Below, piece by piece: positions 40,666 to 50,658 of a stretch of 64,000 nt of DNA. A program made the position numbers and the translations under genes. Each line of letters opens with the position of its first letter. Within the stretch, counting starts at the first letter, position 1. The notes beneath the pieces are model-generated. The model was not told the origin of the DNA and did not search any database. It worked only from the letters and a program-made list of their open reading frames with translations. Source of the DNA: Pseudonocardia sp. T1-2H (GTDB taxonomy: Bacteria > Actinomycetota > Actinomycetes > Mycobacteriales > Pseudonocardiaceae); assembly GCF_038039215.1 (NCBI RefSeq), contig NZ_JBBPCL010000001.1, positions 1,240,001 through 1,304,000 of the forward strand. The letters run 5' to 3'.

Positions 40666-43600
40666 GTGGCGACCACGGGTATTCGGAGCGAGGCGGGCGA
40701 CGAGTTCTCGGGAGGTGCTCTCCTCCCCGTCGCCGCCTCGTTGCGCTGGAGCCGACCGGACCTCACGGCCGGGATCGCCGAGCACGTGGCCCAGCGGTCC
40801 CTGGCCAAAGGGGACCGGCCGCTGTGGCTCGCCGCCTCCGGGTGGTACGTCCACGGCCGGTCCGCGACCGGTGACGGGCGTGAGGCCGCTGCGGACGTCG
40901 TGGACCGGTTGCGGACCATGGCCCGGCGCGGAGCGCTGATCACGTCCGACGGCGTCCGGCTCTGCGTCGAGCTCGCCGGGCTCGCCCAGGAGAACGGCGA
41001 CGTGGCGGACGCCCGCGCGCTCGCCTCCGTCGCGCTGGAGGCGGCGGACGGTTCCGCCGAGCTGGAACTGGACGCGCTCGTCGTGCTCGTCCGGTGTGCG
41101 CTGGCGGACGAGGCGAAGGGCGTCGACGAGCTGCTCGCGCGGGCACGCACGGCCTCGATGCGGTTGCCCGGCCAGGGGCCTGCAGCGGTGTACGCGCTGG
41201 TCATGGCCGCGGTTCAGCGGGCGGCCGGCAGATGCGACGACGCCGTCTCGGCGGCCGTCGACGGCCTTCGGCAGCTCGGCGTGCTGCCCTCCGAAGAGGC
41301 CACCGTCGCCCTGTGCGGGCACCTGGCCGACGCCCTCGGCGCCCAGTGGATCGGCACCCTGCTCGATCACGACCGCGTCCACGAGGCGCGGGCCGCCGCG
41401 GAGTCGATCAGCGGGGCCCGGACCGGTGGCCTGCCCAGCCGGCAGGCGGTCCAGCTGCGGCTCTCGATCGCTCGGGCCACGGCCGGAGACGTCGATTCCA
41501 CACGGCGGGGGCTGGCTGAGGCGGCGGAAATGGCGGCGGCCGCGAACACGCCGTCGCTGGTGTCCGCATGCCGGACCGCGCTCGCCGGGCTCGAGGAGCA
41601 GGCCGCCAACGTCGAGGCTGCGCTCGCGTCCATGCGCGCGGGCGTCGCGGCCGAACGCACGGACCAGGAACGAGGACGCCGCTTCCGGGCGCTGCTCACC
41701 ACCCTGGGCGCACCGGACTCCTGGGAGGCCGCTCCGAGCCGTCGGGAACCGCAGCGGGACCAGGTGGAGGCGACGCGGACGGGCGGACGGCGCCGCGCCG
41801 CGTCCGGTGACGATGAGCGACGGCTCGTGGCCGTGCCGGCGGCCGACGGAGCCTTGCCCGGAAATCGGGAAGAGACGCCCGCGCCCGCTCGGACGTCGAC
41901 CCCTGCGTCGGATCCGGTGGCCGCCGAGGTCCCGGCTCGCCCCCCGCGCCGCCGCCGTGCGGCTCCGCAGCCCGGCGCCGAGGGGGAGGCGCGCGACGTG
42001 CTGCGCGAGCTGCTGAAGGGCTCGCCGCTCGGGGACGCTCTCGCGGCCGAGCTCCGAGCCGACGGCCTCCTGGCGCACGACGGACTGACGAACGGTCACC
42101 ACGTGAACGGTGACCTGGCCGGCCAGGAGCGGGCGAACGACGGCCCGTCGCGCAACGGCTCCGCGGAAGGTGCCGCTGAGGTCAGCGGTACACGGGGTGG
42201 CGACGCGCCGAAGAATGGTGTCGAGGGCGCCCGGACCGAGGGCGCCCGGACCGAGGGCGCCCGGACCCCTGGCGGCGGCAGCCGCAGCGGCGCGACCGCC
42301 GGCACCGGCAGCGATGGCCTCCGCGTACCGAGCGAGGACGCGAGAGACTCCGAGACTCAGAGCGAGGCCCCCGCGGACATCCGAACCGGTCGCCGTCGGA
42401 GGTCCGCGTCGGTGTCCGACGGCTCCGAGCGCAACGGTCACCGTGCGACCGGGACACCCGGACGGGGTGCGGCAACGGTCGACGACAGCGCCACGGAGGC
42501 GAGCTCGTCCGTCCCGGCGGAGGGTGCGAGCGACTGGCTGCGCGCGGCCATCGCCGAACTCGATCGCGTATGGGGGTCGCCCGCGGGCTCGGACAGCGTG
42601 ACCCCGGGCCGTGCCGCGCCGGACACAGCGGCTCAGGACCCCCCAGGCCGGGCTCGCATGGCTGTCGAGCCGACGGACCAGGACGCAACAGCGCCCGCGG
42701 CCCGTCATTCGTCGGGTCCGGACACCGACCGACATGTGGACGCCGAGCAGACCTCCGACGAGATCCCGGTCGCGAAGGGCGGGCGGGCAACGCGTCACGC
42801 CACCTCGGGCGCCCGTGCCACGGGCGAGCACCTGACCAGCTCGGATGACGCACGTGGTGCTGCTGGTTCTGCCGCCCGGCACGGCTCCCGCGGCGCGGCC
42901 GACACGAACGACGAGGTCGACGACCGCGAGCCGGACGGCCGTGGCACAGGTGCCGGCGAGCAGTTCACCCGGTCGGCCTTCGGCAGTTCGGTCGTCGTCG
43001 ACCTCGTCCGGGGCGACGAGCGGATGACCACCCGGCCTGCGCAGGAAGCGCTGCGGGGACTGACCGAACGGATCCGGGAGCACCTGCCCGTCCACGCGGG
43101 CGTGCGGGACGACGGGCCGGACGAACTGGTCGTCGTGCTTCCCGGACACGGCCGGGCCGCGACCGCGGCGTGGTTGCACCCTGTGCTGCGCGAGCTCGCG
43201 GACCACCTCGACCCGGCCCACGGCCTGGCGGGGGCGCGGTTGCGGGGCAGCGTCCACGGCACGGACGGCCGCGCCGGCGTGCAGCTCATCCAGGACATCG
43301 TGGCCTCCGCCGAGCCCGCGCGACGGCGGCACCCCACCGCGGACGACTCCGACGGGCTCAGGGACGGTGGCCTCACGGACGGTGGCCTCACGGACAGCGG
43401 GCTCAGGGACGGCGACCTCGCGGACGGCGGCCTCCGGGACGGTGGGCCGTCGGACAGCGGCGCGGTGGACGGCAGCCAGGCGGACGAGCAGGGCCGGACG
43501 AGCGAGGACACCCGGGCCGAGGGCGACGATGCGCGGCGCACCCCTGGTCGGCGGGCCAGACGCCGGGCGGCTGCGGGCGATCCGCTCGGGCCGGCGAGCT

Positions 43601-44598
43601 ACGTGCTCGGCGAGTTCTCGGGCTCCGCGGCGGAGGAGGAGAGCGGGCCGCTGCTCGGTGACCTTCTCTACCGGGAAGCGAGCGGAGCCGTCGCGGAGAC
43701 ATCGGTCCCTGGGCCCTCCGGCTCAGCCACGGACATCGGTGACACGTCGGGACGAGCGGGCGCGGGCCGCCGGCGCCGCGACGAGACGGCCGACGGGGAG
43801 CGGTCGGAGGGTCTCGCGTCGCGCAACGGGCGCCACGACGGCGACGAGCCGAGCGGCCGGCGTGCCCGCAGGGAGACTGCCGGCCACGGACCGGCGTCTG
43901 CTGAGCGCGAGGGTTCCGACGCCGAAGGCACGCCGGCCGAGAACTCCACACGGTCCGTGACTCTCCGTGCATCCGGGTCGCGTCGCCGTCGCGCGGACGA
44001 CAGCTCGTTCCACATCTCGGATCTGGAGATCCGGCCCGGCAGCGGAGGGCGGCGGCACCGCGACGACGAGGAGAGCGTCGAGTCCGGGCGTCCGCGACGT
44101 GGGGCGGACGTGGCCGACCCGACGGATGCACCGACACCGATTCGCGGTTCCCGGCAGCCCGCGGAGGACGGCGCCGAGGGCGGTCGCCGGCGCCGCCGGT
44201 CGCGGGACGTCTCCGCGGACACAGTGGACGGCGCCGACCTCCCGGCGGACGGCCCGCGCCCCGGAGACGACGGCGCTCGGAACGGCGAGGAGACCGGCCG
44301 GGCGGCTGCCGGCCGGGAGGACGCCGGCCGGGCGGACGCGATCCCGGCTGAGGGGAGCCGGGCAGACACGAACCGGCCAGACCGGAGCCGAACGGACCCG
44401 AGCCGGACGGACGAGAGCAGCCCGGCCCAGGCCAGCACCGACCGGGACGACACCGACCGGGACGACACGGACGACGACCCCGCCAGCAAGCGCCCCGGCA
44501 AAACGCCCGCCACCTCGGACGACCCCACCGATTTCGGGGAGAATCTCGGCCTCGGTGACCTGCTCGCCGGAGCCCTGGCCGCCTACCGGGGGCTCTGA
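40666..44598 (+). CDS. Very large, mostly disordered protein of unknown function
   Basis: 1310 residues from GTG 40666, which has GGGAGG (40653-40658) seven bases upstream; an open frame from 40600 lacks such a site. About 350 N-terminal residues are alanine-rich and helical, TPR-like (ARALASVALEAADGSAELEL, AAVYALVMAAVQRAAGRCDD). Then come long low-complexity runs rich in R, D, G, S, E. At about 770-890 is a folded island (SSVVVDLVRGDERMTTRPA to GVQLIQDIV) whose DGPDELVVVLPGHGRAATA recalls a GGDEF-type half with a degraded active site. Short pentapeptide repeats follow, then more disorder, and a conserved-looking end (FGENLGLGDLLAGALAAYR). It lies between ettA and glutamate dehydrogenase. No function can be assigned. 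Confidence 0.8.
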   Translation: MATTGIRSEAGDEFSGGALLPVAASLRWSRPDLTAGIAEHVAQRSLAKGDRPLWLAASGWYVHGRSATGDGREAAADVVDRLRTMARRGALITSDGVRLCVELAGLAQENGDVADARALASVALEAADGSAELELDALVVLVRCALADEAKGVDELLARARTASMRLPGQGPAAVYALVMAAVQRAAGRCDDAVSAAVDGLRQLGVLPSEEATVALCGHLADALGAQWIGTLLDHDRVHEARAAAESISGARTGGLPSRQAVQLRLSIARATAGDVDSTRRGLAEAAEMAAAANTPSLVSACRTALAGLEEQAANVEAALASMRAGVAAERTDQERGRRFRALLTTLGAPDSWEAAPSRREPQRDQVEATRTGGRRRAASGDDERRLVAVPAADGALPGNREETPAPARTSTPASDPVAAEVPARPPRRRRAAPQPGAEGEARDVLRELLKGSPLGDALAAELRADGLLAHDGLTNGHHVNGDLAGQERANDGPSRNGSAEGAAEVSGTRGGDAPKNGVEGARTEGARTEGARTPGGGSRSGATAGTGSDGLRVPSEDARDSETQSEAPADIRTGRRRRSASVSDGSERNGHRATGTPGRGAATVDDSATEASSSVPAEGASDWLRAAIAELDRVWGSPAGSDSVTPGRAAPDTAAQDPPGRARMAVEPTDQDATAPAARHSSGPDTDRHVDAEQTSDEIPVAKGGRATRHATSGARATGEHLTSSDDARGAAGSAARHGSRGAADTNDEVDDREPDGRGTGAGEQFTRSAFGSSVVVDLVRGDERMTTRPAQEALRGLTERIREHLPVHAGVRDDGPDELVVVLPGHGRAATAAWLHPVLRELADHLDPAHGLAGARLRGSVHGTDGRAGVQLIQDIVASAEPARRRHPTADDSDGLRDGGLTDGGLTDSGLRDGDLADGGLRDGGPSDSGAVDGSQADEQGRTSEDTRAEGDDARRTPGRRARRRAAAGDPLGPASYVLGEFSGSAAEEESGPLLGDLLYREASGAVAETSVPGPSGSATDIGDTSGRAGAGRRRRDETADGERSEGLASRNGRHDGDEPSGRRARRETAGHGPASAEREGSDAEGTPAENSTRSVTLRASGSRRRRADDSSFHISDLEIRPGSGGRRHRDDEESVESGRPRRGADVADPTDAPTPIRGSRQPAEDGAEGGRRRRRSRDVSADTVDGADLPADGPRPGDDGARNGEETGRAAAGREDAGRADAIPAEGSRADTNRPDRSRTDPSRTDESSPAQASTDRDDTDRDDTDDDPASKRPGKTPATSDDPTDFGENLGLGDLLAGALAAYRGL
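43354..43473 (+). repeat. Eight tandem 15-base (pentapeptide) repeats
   Basis: Encodes GLRDG-GLTDG-GLTDS-GLRDG then DLADG-GLRDG-GPSDS-GAVDG inside the large disordered protein. A second short set (EGART, three times) lies at about 42229-42260. Likely slippage-prone. Confidence 0.75.
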
Positions 44599-44604
44599 CG
44601 ACGT

Positions 44605-44632
44605 GGCGACGACCCGTCGACGGGCCGTCGCC
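44605..44632 (+). terminator. Hairpin after the large disordered protein gene
   Basis: Bases 44605-44632 form a palindrome with one A-C mismatch in a 14-base half (GGCGACG outer arm, CCCGTCGACGGG core), seven bases after the stop codon. No T tail. Confidence 0.6.
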
Positions 44633-44708
44633 CCGCCATCCCCGCGCCCCTCGGTAGGGCTAGGGTTGGTGGGGTTCTGTCACCCCCTGTAGTCCCCCGG
44701 AGCACTGT

Positions 44709-47700
44709 GTGATGAGCCGAGCCCGTGAGCAGACAACCGCCGCGGAGTCGGCCGACGACGAGAGTGCCCGTCTCGTCCGGCTGTACACGCGCCACACCCC
44801 CGAACCCGAACGCCTCCCGGACGACGTCGCTCCCCTCGCCGACATCGCGACCGTCGCGCGCGAGCAGCGCCTCGTCGCGCAGCGCCGCCTCGCCGGCGAA
44901 CCTCTGGTCGAGGTCCGGGCGGCGGACGGCGCGATCGTCGTCGAGATCGTCACCGACGACATGCCGTTCCTCGTCCAGTCCGTCCTCGCGGGCGTCGGCC
45001 GCGTCGGCAGCGCGGCCCGGCGACTGCTGCACCCGATCGTCGTCGTGCGCCGCACCGTCACCGGCGAGATCCGCGAGATCCTCACCGAGGCGGACCCGGA
45101 CGCACCGCCCGCCGGCTCGCTGGCCGAGTCCTGGATGCGCCTGGACCTGCAGCCGACGGACGGCCTCTCGCCCGACCGGCTGCGGGACGAGCTGCTGCGC
45201 ACCCTGCACGACGTGCGGGAGGTCGTCGAGGACAGCGACCGCATGCTGGTGCGGATGCGGGACCTGGCGGACGAGCTGCTCGCCGAGGAGCTCCTGCCAC
45301 GGGGGGTCGTGGCGGGGCCCGGCTCGGAGCGGGACGACCTCGCGCAATTCCTGCGCTGGCTCACCGACGACGGCCACTTCACGTTCCTCGGCTACCGTCA
45401 CTACGTCGTCGACGGCAGCGGGGACGGCACCGCGCTGCGCCCCGAGCTCGCGTCCGGGCTCGGCGTGCTGCGCCGGGACAGCCTCGTCGCCCGCTCCTTC
45501 GCCCCGGACACCGGCGAGACCAGCCGCAAGGACCTGCTGATCCTCACCCGGGCCAGCGTCCCGAGCCGGGTGCTCCGCCCGGTCTTCCCGTACTACGTCG
45601 GCATCCGCACGTTCGACCACGAGGGCAACGCCACCGGCGAGCACCGCTTCCTCGGCATGCTCACCGTCCCCGCGCTGCACGAGAACGTGCTGGACATCCC
45701 GCTCGTCGCCCGGCGGGTCCGCGGCGCGATCCGCCGGGCCGGCTACCCGATGGACTCCTACTCGGGGCAGCAGATGCTGGAGGTGCTCTCCACGCTGCCG
45801 CGGGAGGAGCTGTTCAGCTCCACCGAGCAGACCCTGCACGACGTCGCGACGGGTGTCCTCGCGATGGCGGGACGGCGGGCGGTGCGGGTATTCCTGCGCC
45901 GGGACCCGTACCGCCGTTTCGTGTCCTGCCTGGTCTTCCTGCCGCGGGACCGCTACACGACGACGAGCCGGCTGGCGATGGCGGACGTCCTGGCCCGCCA
46001 CCTCGGCGGCACCGGTTCGGACTACACCGCGCGGGTCAGCGAGGCGAACCTCGCGCTCGTCCACTTCACCGTGCAGACGGACCCGTCGCGGCCGGCGGCG
46101 GAGGTGGACCTGCAGACGCTGCAGGACGAGCTCACCGAGGCCGCCCGCACCTGGGACGACCGGCTGATCGACCGGATCGGGACCAAGGTCGGGTCCGTCC
46201 CCGGGCTGCTCGCCGGCATCCCGGAGTCCTACAAGGCGGCGGTGCCCCCGGCCCGCGCGGTCGACGACCTGCGACGCCTGCTGGCCCTCCCCGAGAAGGG
46301 CTTCGACGTCCGGCTGCACCGCGAGGTCCGGCACGGCGGCTCGGGTGGCGACGTCACGGACACGGACCTGCGGCTCACCCTCTACCTGGCGGACTCGCCG
46401 GTCACGCTGACCCGGATCCTGCCGACGTTGCAGTACCTCGGCGTCGAGGTGGTGGACGAGCACCCGTCGGAGTTCGTGCTGCCGGACGGCCGCCGGTGCT
46501 GGCTCTACGATTTCGGCCTGCGGGTCGACTCCGCCGGGACCGATCCGGTCTACGCCCCCGACCGCGTCGAGCTCGACTTCTGCGCCGCGTTCCGCGCCGC
46601 CTGGTCCGGCGAGGCCGAGCCGGACCGCTTCAGCGCGCTCGTCCTGCGCGCGGGCCTGCACTGGCGGGAGGCTGCGGTCCTGCGCGCCTACGCCCGCTAC
46701 TCCCGGCAGGTCGGCAGCACGTTCGGCGCGCAGTACATGGCGGACACGCTCCTCGCCCAGCCCGAGGTCGCCCGCGCCCTGGTCAGCCTGTTCCGCGCCC
46801 GGTTCGACCCGACGCTCGCCGAGGACACCCGGGACAAGGCGCACGAGGAGGCCCTCTCCCGCGTCACCACGCTGATCGACGAGGTCACGGGCCTGGACGC
46901 GGACCGCATCCTCCGCGGCTACCTCGCGATGATCACCGCGACGCTGCGGACGAACTGGTTCCGCGAGCGCCCCTTCTTCTCCTTCAAGATCGACCCGAGC
47001 GCGGTGCCGGACATGCCCGCACCCCGCCCGCGGTTCGAGATCTTCGTGTACTCGCCCCGCGTCGAGGGCGTGCACCTGCGGTTCGGGCCGGTCGCGCGCG
47101 GCGGCCTGCGCTGGTCGGACCGCCCGCAGGACTTCCGCACCGAGATCCTCGGCCTCGTCAAGGCGCAGGCCGTGAAGAACGCCGTGATCGTGCCCGTCGG
47201 CGCCAAGGGCGGCTTCGTCGTGCGCGCCGCGCGGCCGGATCCGGCGGAGGTCGAGGCGTGCTACCGGACCTTCATCTCCGGGTTGCTGGACGTCACGGAC
47301 AACCTCGTGGGCGGGGAGACCGTGCCACCGCCGGACGTCGTGCGGCACGACGGGGACGACTCCTATCTCGTCGTCGCGGCGGACAAGGGCACGGCGAAGT
47401 TCTCCGACGTCGCCAACGAGGTCGCGGCGTCCTACGACTTCTGGCTCGGCGACGCGTTCGCCTCCGGCGGCTCGGTCGGCTACGACCACAAGGCCATGGG
47501 CATCACGGCCAAGGGCGCCTGGGAGAGCGTGAAGCGGCACTTCCTCGAGCTCGGGGTGGACACGCAGAGCCAGGAGATCACGGTCGTCGGCGTCGGGGAC
47601 ATGTCCGGTGACGTCTTCGGGAATGGGATGCTGCTGTCCGAGCACATCCGGCTCGTCGCGGCGTTCGACCACCGGCACGTCTTCGTGGACCCGACGCCGG

Positions 47701-49487
47701 ACGCCGCGCGGGGCTTCGCCGAGCGCGCCCGGCTGTTCGCGCTGCCCCGCTCGTCCTGGGACGACTACGACCGGTCCGCGATCAGCCCCGGTGGCGGGGT
47801 GTGGCCGCGTACCGCGAAGTCCGTGCCGGTCGGGCCGGAGATGCGCGAGGCTCTCGGCCTGCCCGCGCACGTCACCAGGCTCAGCCCGCCGGAGCTGATC
47901 CACGCCATCCTGCTCTCGCCCGCGGACCTGCTGTGGAACGGCGGGATCGGCACCTACGTGAAGGCGAGCACCGAGACTCACGCGGCCGCGGGCGACAAGG
48001 CCAACGACGCGATCCGCGTCGACGGCCGGGAGCTGCGGGTCAAGGTCGTCGGCGAGGGCGGCAACCTCGGCCTCACCCAGCGCGGGCGCATCGAGTTCGC
48101 CCGCGCCGGCGGCCGGGTCAACACCGACGCGATCGACAACTCCGCCGGGGTGGACTGCTCGGACCACGAGGTCAACATCAAGATCCTGCTGGACCGGCTG
48201 GTGGCGGCGGGGCAGCTGGGGCACGAGGACCGCAACGCGCTGCTCGTGGAGATGACGGACGAGGTGTCCGCACTCGTCCTGCAGGACAACGTGGACCAGA
48301 ACGCGGTGCTGGGGGTGGGGCGCTCGCACGCCGGGGAGATGGCCAACGTGCACGCCCGGCTCGTCGCGGACCTGGAGGAACGCACCGGGCTCGACCGTGC
48401 CCTGGAGGTGCTGCCGGACCAGGCGCGGTTCGCCGCCCTGGAGGCGGCCGGCGAGGGCCTGAGCAGCCCCAGCTTCTCCACGCTGCTGGCCCACACCAAG
48501 CTGGACCTGACGCACCGGCTGCTGGACACGGAGCTGCCGGAGGTCCCGGCGTTCGCCGCCCGGCTCGCCGAGTACTTCCCGCGCCCGCTCCGCGCGCGGT
48601 TCGCCGACGCGATCTCGCGGCACCCGCTGCGCCGGGAGATCGTCGGGACGATGCTTGTCAACGAGATGGTCGACGGCGGCGGCCTGACGTACACGTTCCG
48701 CCTCGGCGAGGAGACCTCCGCCGGCCCGTCGGACGCGGTGCGCGCCTACGCCGTGACGACGCACGTGTTCGACCTGCCGCAGCTGTGGGAGGAGGCACGC
48801 TCGGCCGGGTTGCCGGTGGCCGTCGCGGACCGGATCGTGCGCGAGTCCCGGCGGCTGCTGGACCGGGCGTCGCGCTGGTTCCTGGCCAACCGGCCGCAGC
48901 CGCTCGCCGTCGGCGCCGAGACCGCCCGGTTCGGCGGCAAGGTCCGGGACCTGCGGGACCGGCTGCCGGAGCTGCTCGTCGGCCGCGAGCGGGACCAGGT
49001 CGCCGCGCGGATCGAGGGGCTGGTCGGCGAGGGCGTGCCGGAGGCGCTCGCGATCCGCTCCGCCACGGCGCTGCACAGCTACGCGCTGCTGGACGTCGTC
49101 GAGCTGGTCGAGCTGTCCGAGCGGGACAGCGAGCCGCGGGAGCCCCTCGAGGTCGCGACGCTGTACTACGCGCTCTCGGACCACCTCGGCGTCGACGTCG
49201 CGCAGACCTCGGTCAGCGCGCTGCCGCGCGGGGACCGCTGGCACCAGCTCGCCCGGCTGGCGCTGCGGGACGACCTCTACGGCTCGCTGCGCTCGATCAC
49301 CCTCGACGCGCTGCGCGAGGCCGCGCCCGGGACGCCGGTCCGGGAGGCCATCACCCAGTGGGAGCGGGCGAACGCGTCGAAGCTGGTCCGGGCGCGGGCG
49401 GCGCTGCAGGAGATCGCGGGTGCGGGACAGCTGGACCTGGCCACGCTCTCGGTGGTGTCCCGACAGCTGCGGGGGCTCGCCCGATAG
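44709..49487 (+). CDS. gdh: NAD-specific glutamate dehydrogenase, large (GDH-180) type
   Basis: 1592 residues, the normal size of this family. A long N-terminal regulatory region with ACT-like segments (VEIVTDDMPFLVQSVLAGVG; HFTFLGYRHYVV; TLYLADSPVTLTRILPTLQY) precedes the catalytic domain: GPVARGGLRWSDRPQDFRTE, ILGLVKAQAVKNAVIVPVGA and KGGFVVRAARP hold the substrate-binding lysines, and VGVGDMSGDVFGNGMLLSEH is the NAD-binding loop. It oxidatively deaminates glutamate to 2-oxoglutarate. GGAG lies six bases before GTG 44709 and nine before ATG 44712; either may be the start. The downstream hydrolase follows within 15 bases, suggesting an operon. Confidence 0.95.
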   Translation: MMSRAREQTTAAESADDESARLVRLYTRHTPEPERLPDDVAPLADIATVAREQRLVAQRRLAGEPLVEVRAADGAIVVEIVTDDMPFLVQSVLAGVGRVGSAARRLLHPIVVVRRTVTGEIREILTEADPDAPPAGSLAESWMRLDLQPTDGLSPDRLRDELLRTLHDVREVVEDSDRMLVRMRDLADELLAEELLPRGVVAGPGSERDDLAQFLRWLTDDGHFTFLGYRHYVVDGSGDGTALRPELASGLGVLRRDSLVARSFAPDTGETSRKDLLILTRASVPSRVLRPVFPYYVGIRTFDHEGNATGEHRFLGMLTVPALHENVLDIPLVARRVRGAIRRAGYPMDSYSGQQMLEVLSTLPREELFSSTEQTLHDVATGVLAMAGRRAVRVFLRRDPYRRFVSCLVFLPRDRYTTTSRLAMADVLARHLGGTGSDYTARVSEANLALVHFTVQTDPSRPAAEVDLQTLQDELTEAARTWDDRLIDRIGTKVGSVPGLLAGIPESYKAAVPPARAVDDLRRLLALPEKGFDVRLHREVRHGGSGGDVTDTDLRLTLYLADSPVTLTRILPTLQYLGVEVVDEHPSEFVLPDGRRCWLYDFGLRVDSAGTDPVYAPDRVELDFCAAFRAAWSGEAEPDRFSALVLRAGLHWREAAVLRAYARYSRQVGSTFGAQYMADTLLAQPEVARALVSLFRARFDPTLAEDTRDKAHEEALSRVTTLIDEVTGLDADRILRGYLAMITATLRTNWFRERPFFSFKIDPSAVPDMPAPRPRFEIFVYSPRVEGVHLRFGPVARGGLRWSDRPQDFRTEILGLVKAQAVKNAVIVPVGAKGGFVVRAARPDPAEVEACYRTFISGLLDVTDNLVGGETVPPPDVVRHDGDDSYLVVAADKGTAKFSDVANEVAASYDFWLGDAFASGGSVGYDHKAMGITAKGAWESVKRHFLELGVDTQSQEITVVGVGDMSGDVFGNGMLLSEHIRLVAAFDHRHVFVDPTPDAARGFAERARLFALPRSSWDDYDRSAISPGGGVWPRTAKSVPVGPEMREALGLPAHVTRLSPPELIHAILLSPADLLWNGGIGTYVKASTETHAAAGDKANDAIRVDGRELRVKVVGEGGNLGLTQRGRIEFARAGGRVNTDAIDNSAGVDCSDHEVNIKILLDRLVAAGQLGHEDRNALLVEMTDEVSALVLQDNVDQNAVLGVGRSHAGEMANVHARLVADLEERTGLDRALEVLPDQARFAALEAAGEGLSSPSFSTLLAHTKLDLTHRLLDTELPEVPAFAARLAEYFPRPLRARFADAISRHPLRREIVGTMLVNEMVDGGGLTYTFRLGEETSAGPSDAVRAYAVTTHVFDLPQLWEEARSAGLPVAVADRIVRESRRLLDRASRWFLANRPQPLAVGAETARFGGKVRDLRDRLPELLVGRERDQVAARIEGLVGEGVPEALAIRSATALHSYALLDVVELVELSERDSEPREPLEVATLYYALSDHLGVDVAQTSVSALPRGDRWHQLARLALRDDLYGSLRSITLDALREAAPGTPVREAITQWERANASKLVRARAALQEIAGAGQLDLATLSVVSRQLRGLAR

Positions 49488-49501
49488 AGGAGAGTCGGCC
49501 G

Positions 49502-50200
49502 ATGAGTCACGGCGCCCCGGGGAGTCGGAGAAGGGTGACCACCTTCCTGCTCATCCCCGGGGCCGGCGGCGCTGGTACTGGCACCTCGTGAGCGCCGAGG
49601 GCGAGCCGTCGCGGCCACGAACCGATCGCCGTCGACCTTCCCGCGGCGGACGAGACGGCCGGTTGGCCCGAGTACAGCGAGGCGTCGCTGGCGGCCCTCG
49701 GGGACCGGAGCGAACCGGTCGTCGTCGCGCAGTCGATGGGGGCCTTCACCGGGCCCCTGGTCTGCGCGCGGATCCCGGCCCGCCGGCTCGTCCTGGCCAA
49801 CCCGATGGTGCCGGCCCCCGGCGAGACCGCGGGGGAGTGGTGGGGCGCGACCGGGCAGGAACAGGCGCGCAAGGAGGCCGGCTTCGGGCCCCTGGACATG
49901 CCGGGGGACTTCTTCCACGACGTCCCGCAGGACGTGACCGACGAGGCGATGGCCGGCGGGGACCAGCCGCAGTCCGGCTTCTCGTTCGCCCAGCCCTGGC
50001 CGCTGGACGCCTGGCCGGACGTGCCCACGTCGGTGGTCCAGGGCGTCGACGACAGGTTGTTCCCGCTGGAGTTCCAGCGCCGCGTCGTGCGCGAGCGGCT
50101 CGGGCTGGAGCTGCACGAGGCCCCGGGCGGGCACCTGATGGCGCTGAGCCGCCCGGTGGAGTTCACGGACGTCCTGCTGGGCCTGGTGACCGGCGGGTAA
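49502..50200 (+). pseudogene. Alpha/beta hydrolase gene broken by two apparent frameshifts
   Basis: From ATG 49502 (or GTG 49535, VTTFLLIPGAGG, the usual family start) the frame stops after 29 codons at 49591. A second frame continues as WYWHLVSAEGEP, and a third from about 49605 carries GHEPIAVDLPAADETAGWPE and VVVAQSMGAFTGPLVC, with the nucleophile in QSMGA, to TAA at 50200. The rest looks intact (PTSVVQGVDDRLFPLEFQRR, then GGHLMALSRP with the His). One missing C near 49574 and a second indel near 49600 would restore a single esterase or hydrolase of about 220 residues. It is either a recent pseudogene or a sequence error; only the 3' part (49736-50200) would be predicted as a gene as given. 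Confidence 0.7.
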
Positions 50201-50223
50201 CCGCGGTTTGAGAGGCTTGCGGC

Positions 50224-50658
50224 GTGGCTCGCTACGTCGCGCACGTCCCCCTGCGCTGGACCGATCAGGACTCCTACCGCCACGTCAACCACGCCCGGAC
50301 GGTCACGCTCCTCGAGGAGGCCCGGATCGGACTGCTGTTCACCGAGGCGTCCGCGGCGGGAGTCGGCTCCTTCGGCGGCGGCCTGCTGGTCGCGGGCCTC
50401 GAGGTCGACTACCGGCGGCAGATCCCGTACCGGGCGCAACCGCTGCGGGTGACGATGGCCGTGCGGCAGCTGCGCGCGGCCTCGTTCACCATCGACTACG
50501 ACCTGCATGACGGGCCGGACGAGGACTCCCCTGTCGCGGCCGTCGGCGTGACCCGGATGGCGATGGTCGATCTCGCGGCGCAGCGCCCGCGCCGGCTGAC
50601 CCCGGAGGAACGCGCGTTCCTGCAGCGCTGGGCGGACACTCCGGCGGTCGTGTCGTGA
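50224..50658 (+). CDS. Acyl-CoA thioesterase, hotdog fold (4HBT family)
   Basis: 144 residues from GTG 50224. The signature LRWTDQDSYRHVNHARTVTL contains the catalytic Asp/Asn region and HVNHA motif of 4-hydroxybenzoyl-CoA-thioesterase-like proteins. It hydrolyses acyl-CoA in the cytoplasm; chain preference is not readable. Its TGA overlaps the GTG of the next gene by four bases. Confidence 0.9.
   Translation: MARYVAHVPLRWTDQDSYRHVNHARTVTLLEEARIGLLFTEASAAGVGSFGGGLLVAGLEVDYRRQIPYRAQPLRVTMAVRQLRAASFTIDYDLHDGPDEDSPVAAVGVTRMAMVDLAAQRPRRLTPEERAFLQRWADTPAVVS

Noticed and set aside
37903..43332. Minus-strand open frame of 1809 codons
   Set aside because: It overlaps ssb, ettA and the large disordered protein gene on the opposite strand and has no recognisable domain.
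44583..49244. Minus-strand open frame of 1553 codons
   Set aside because: Antisense shadow of the glutamate dehydrogenase gene.
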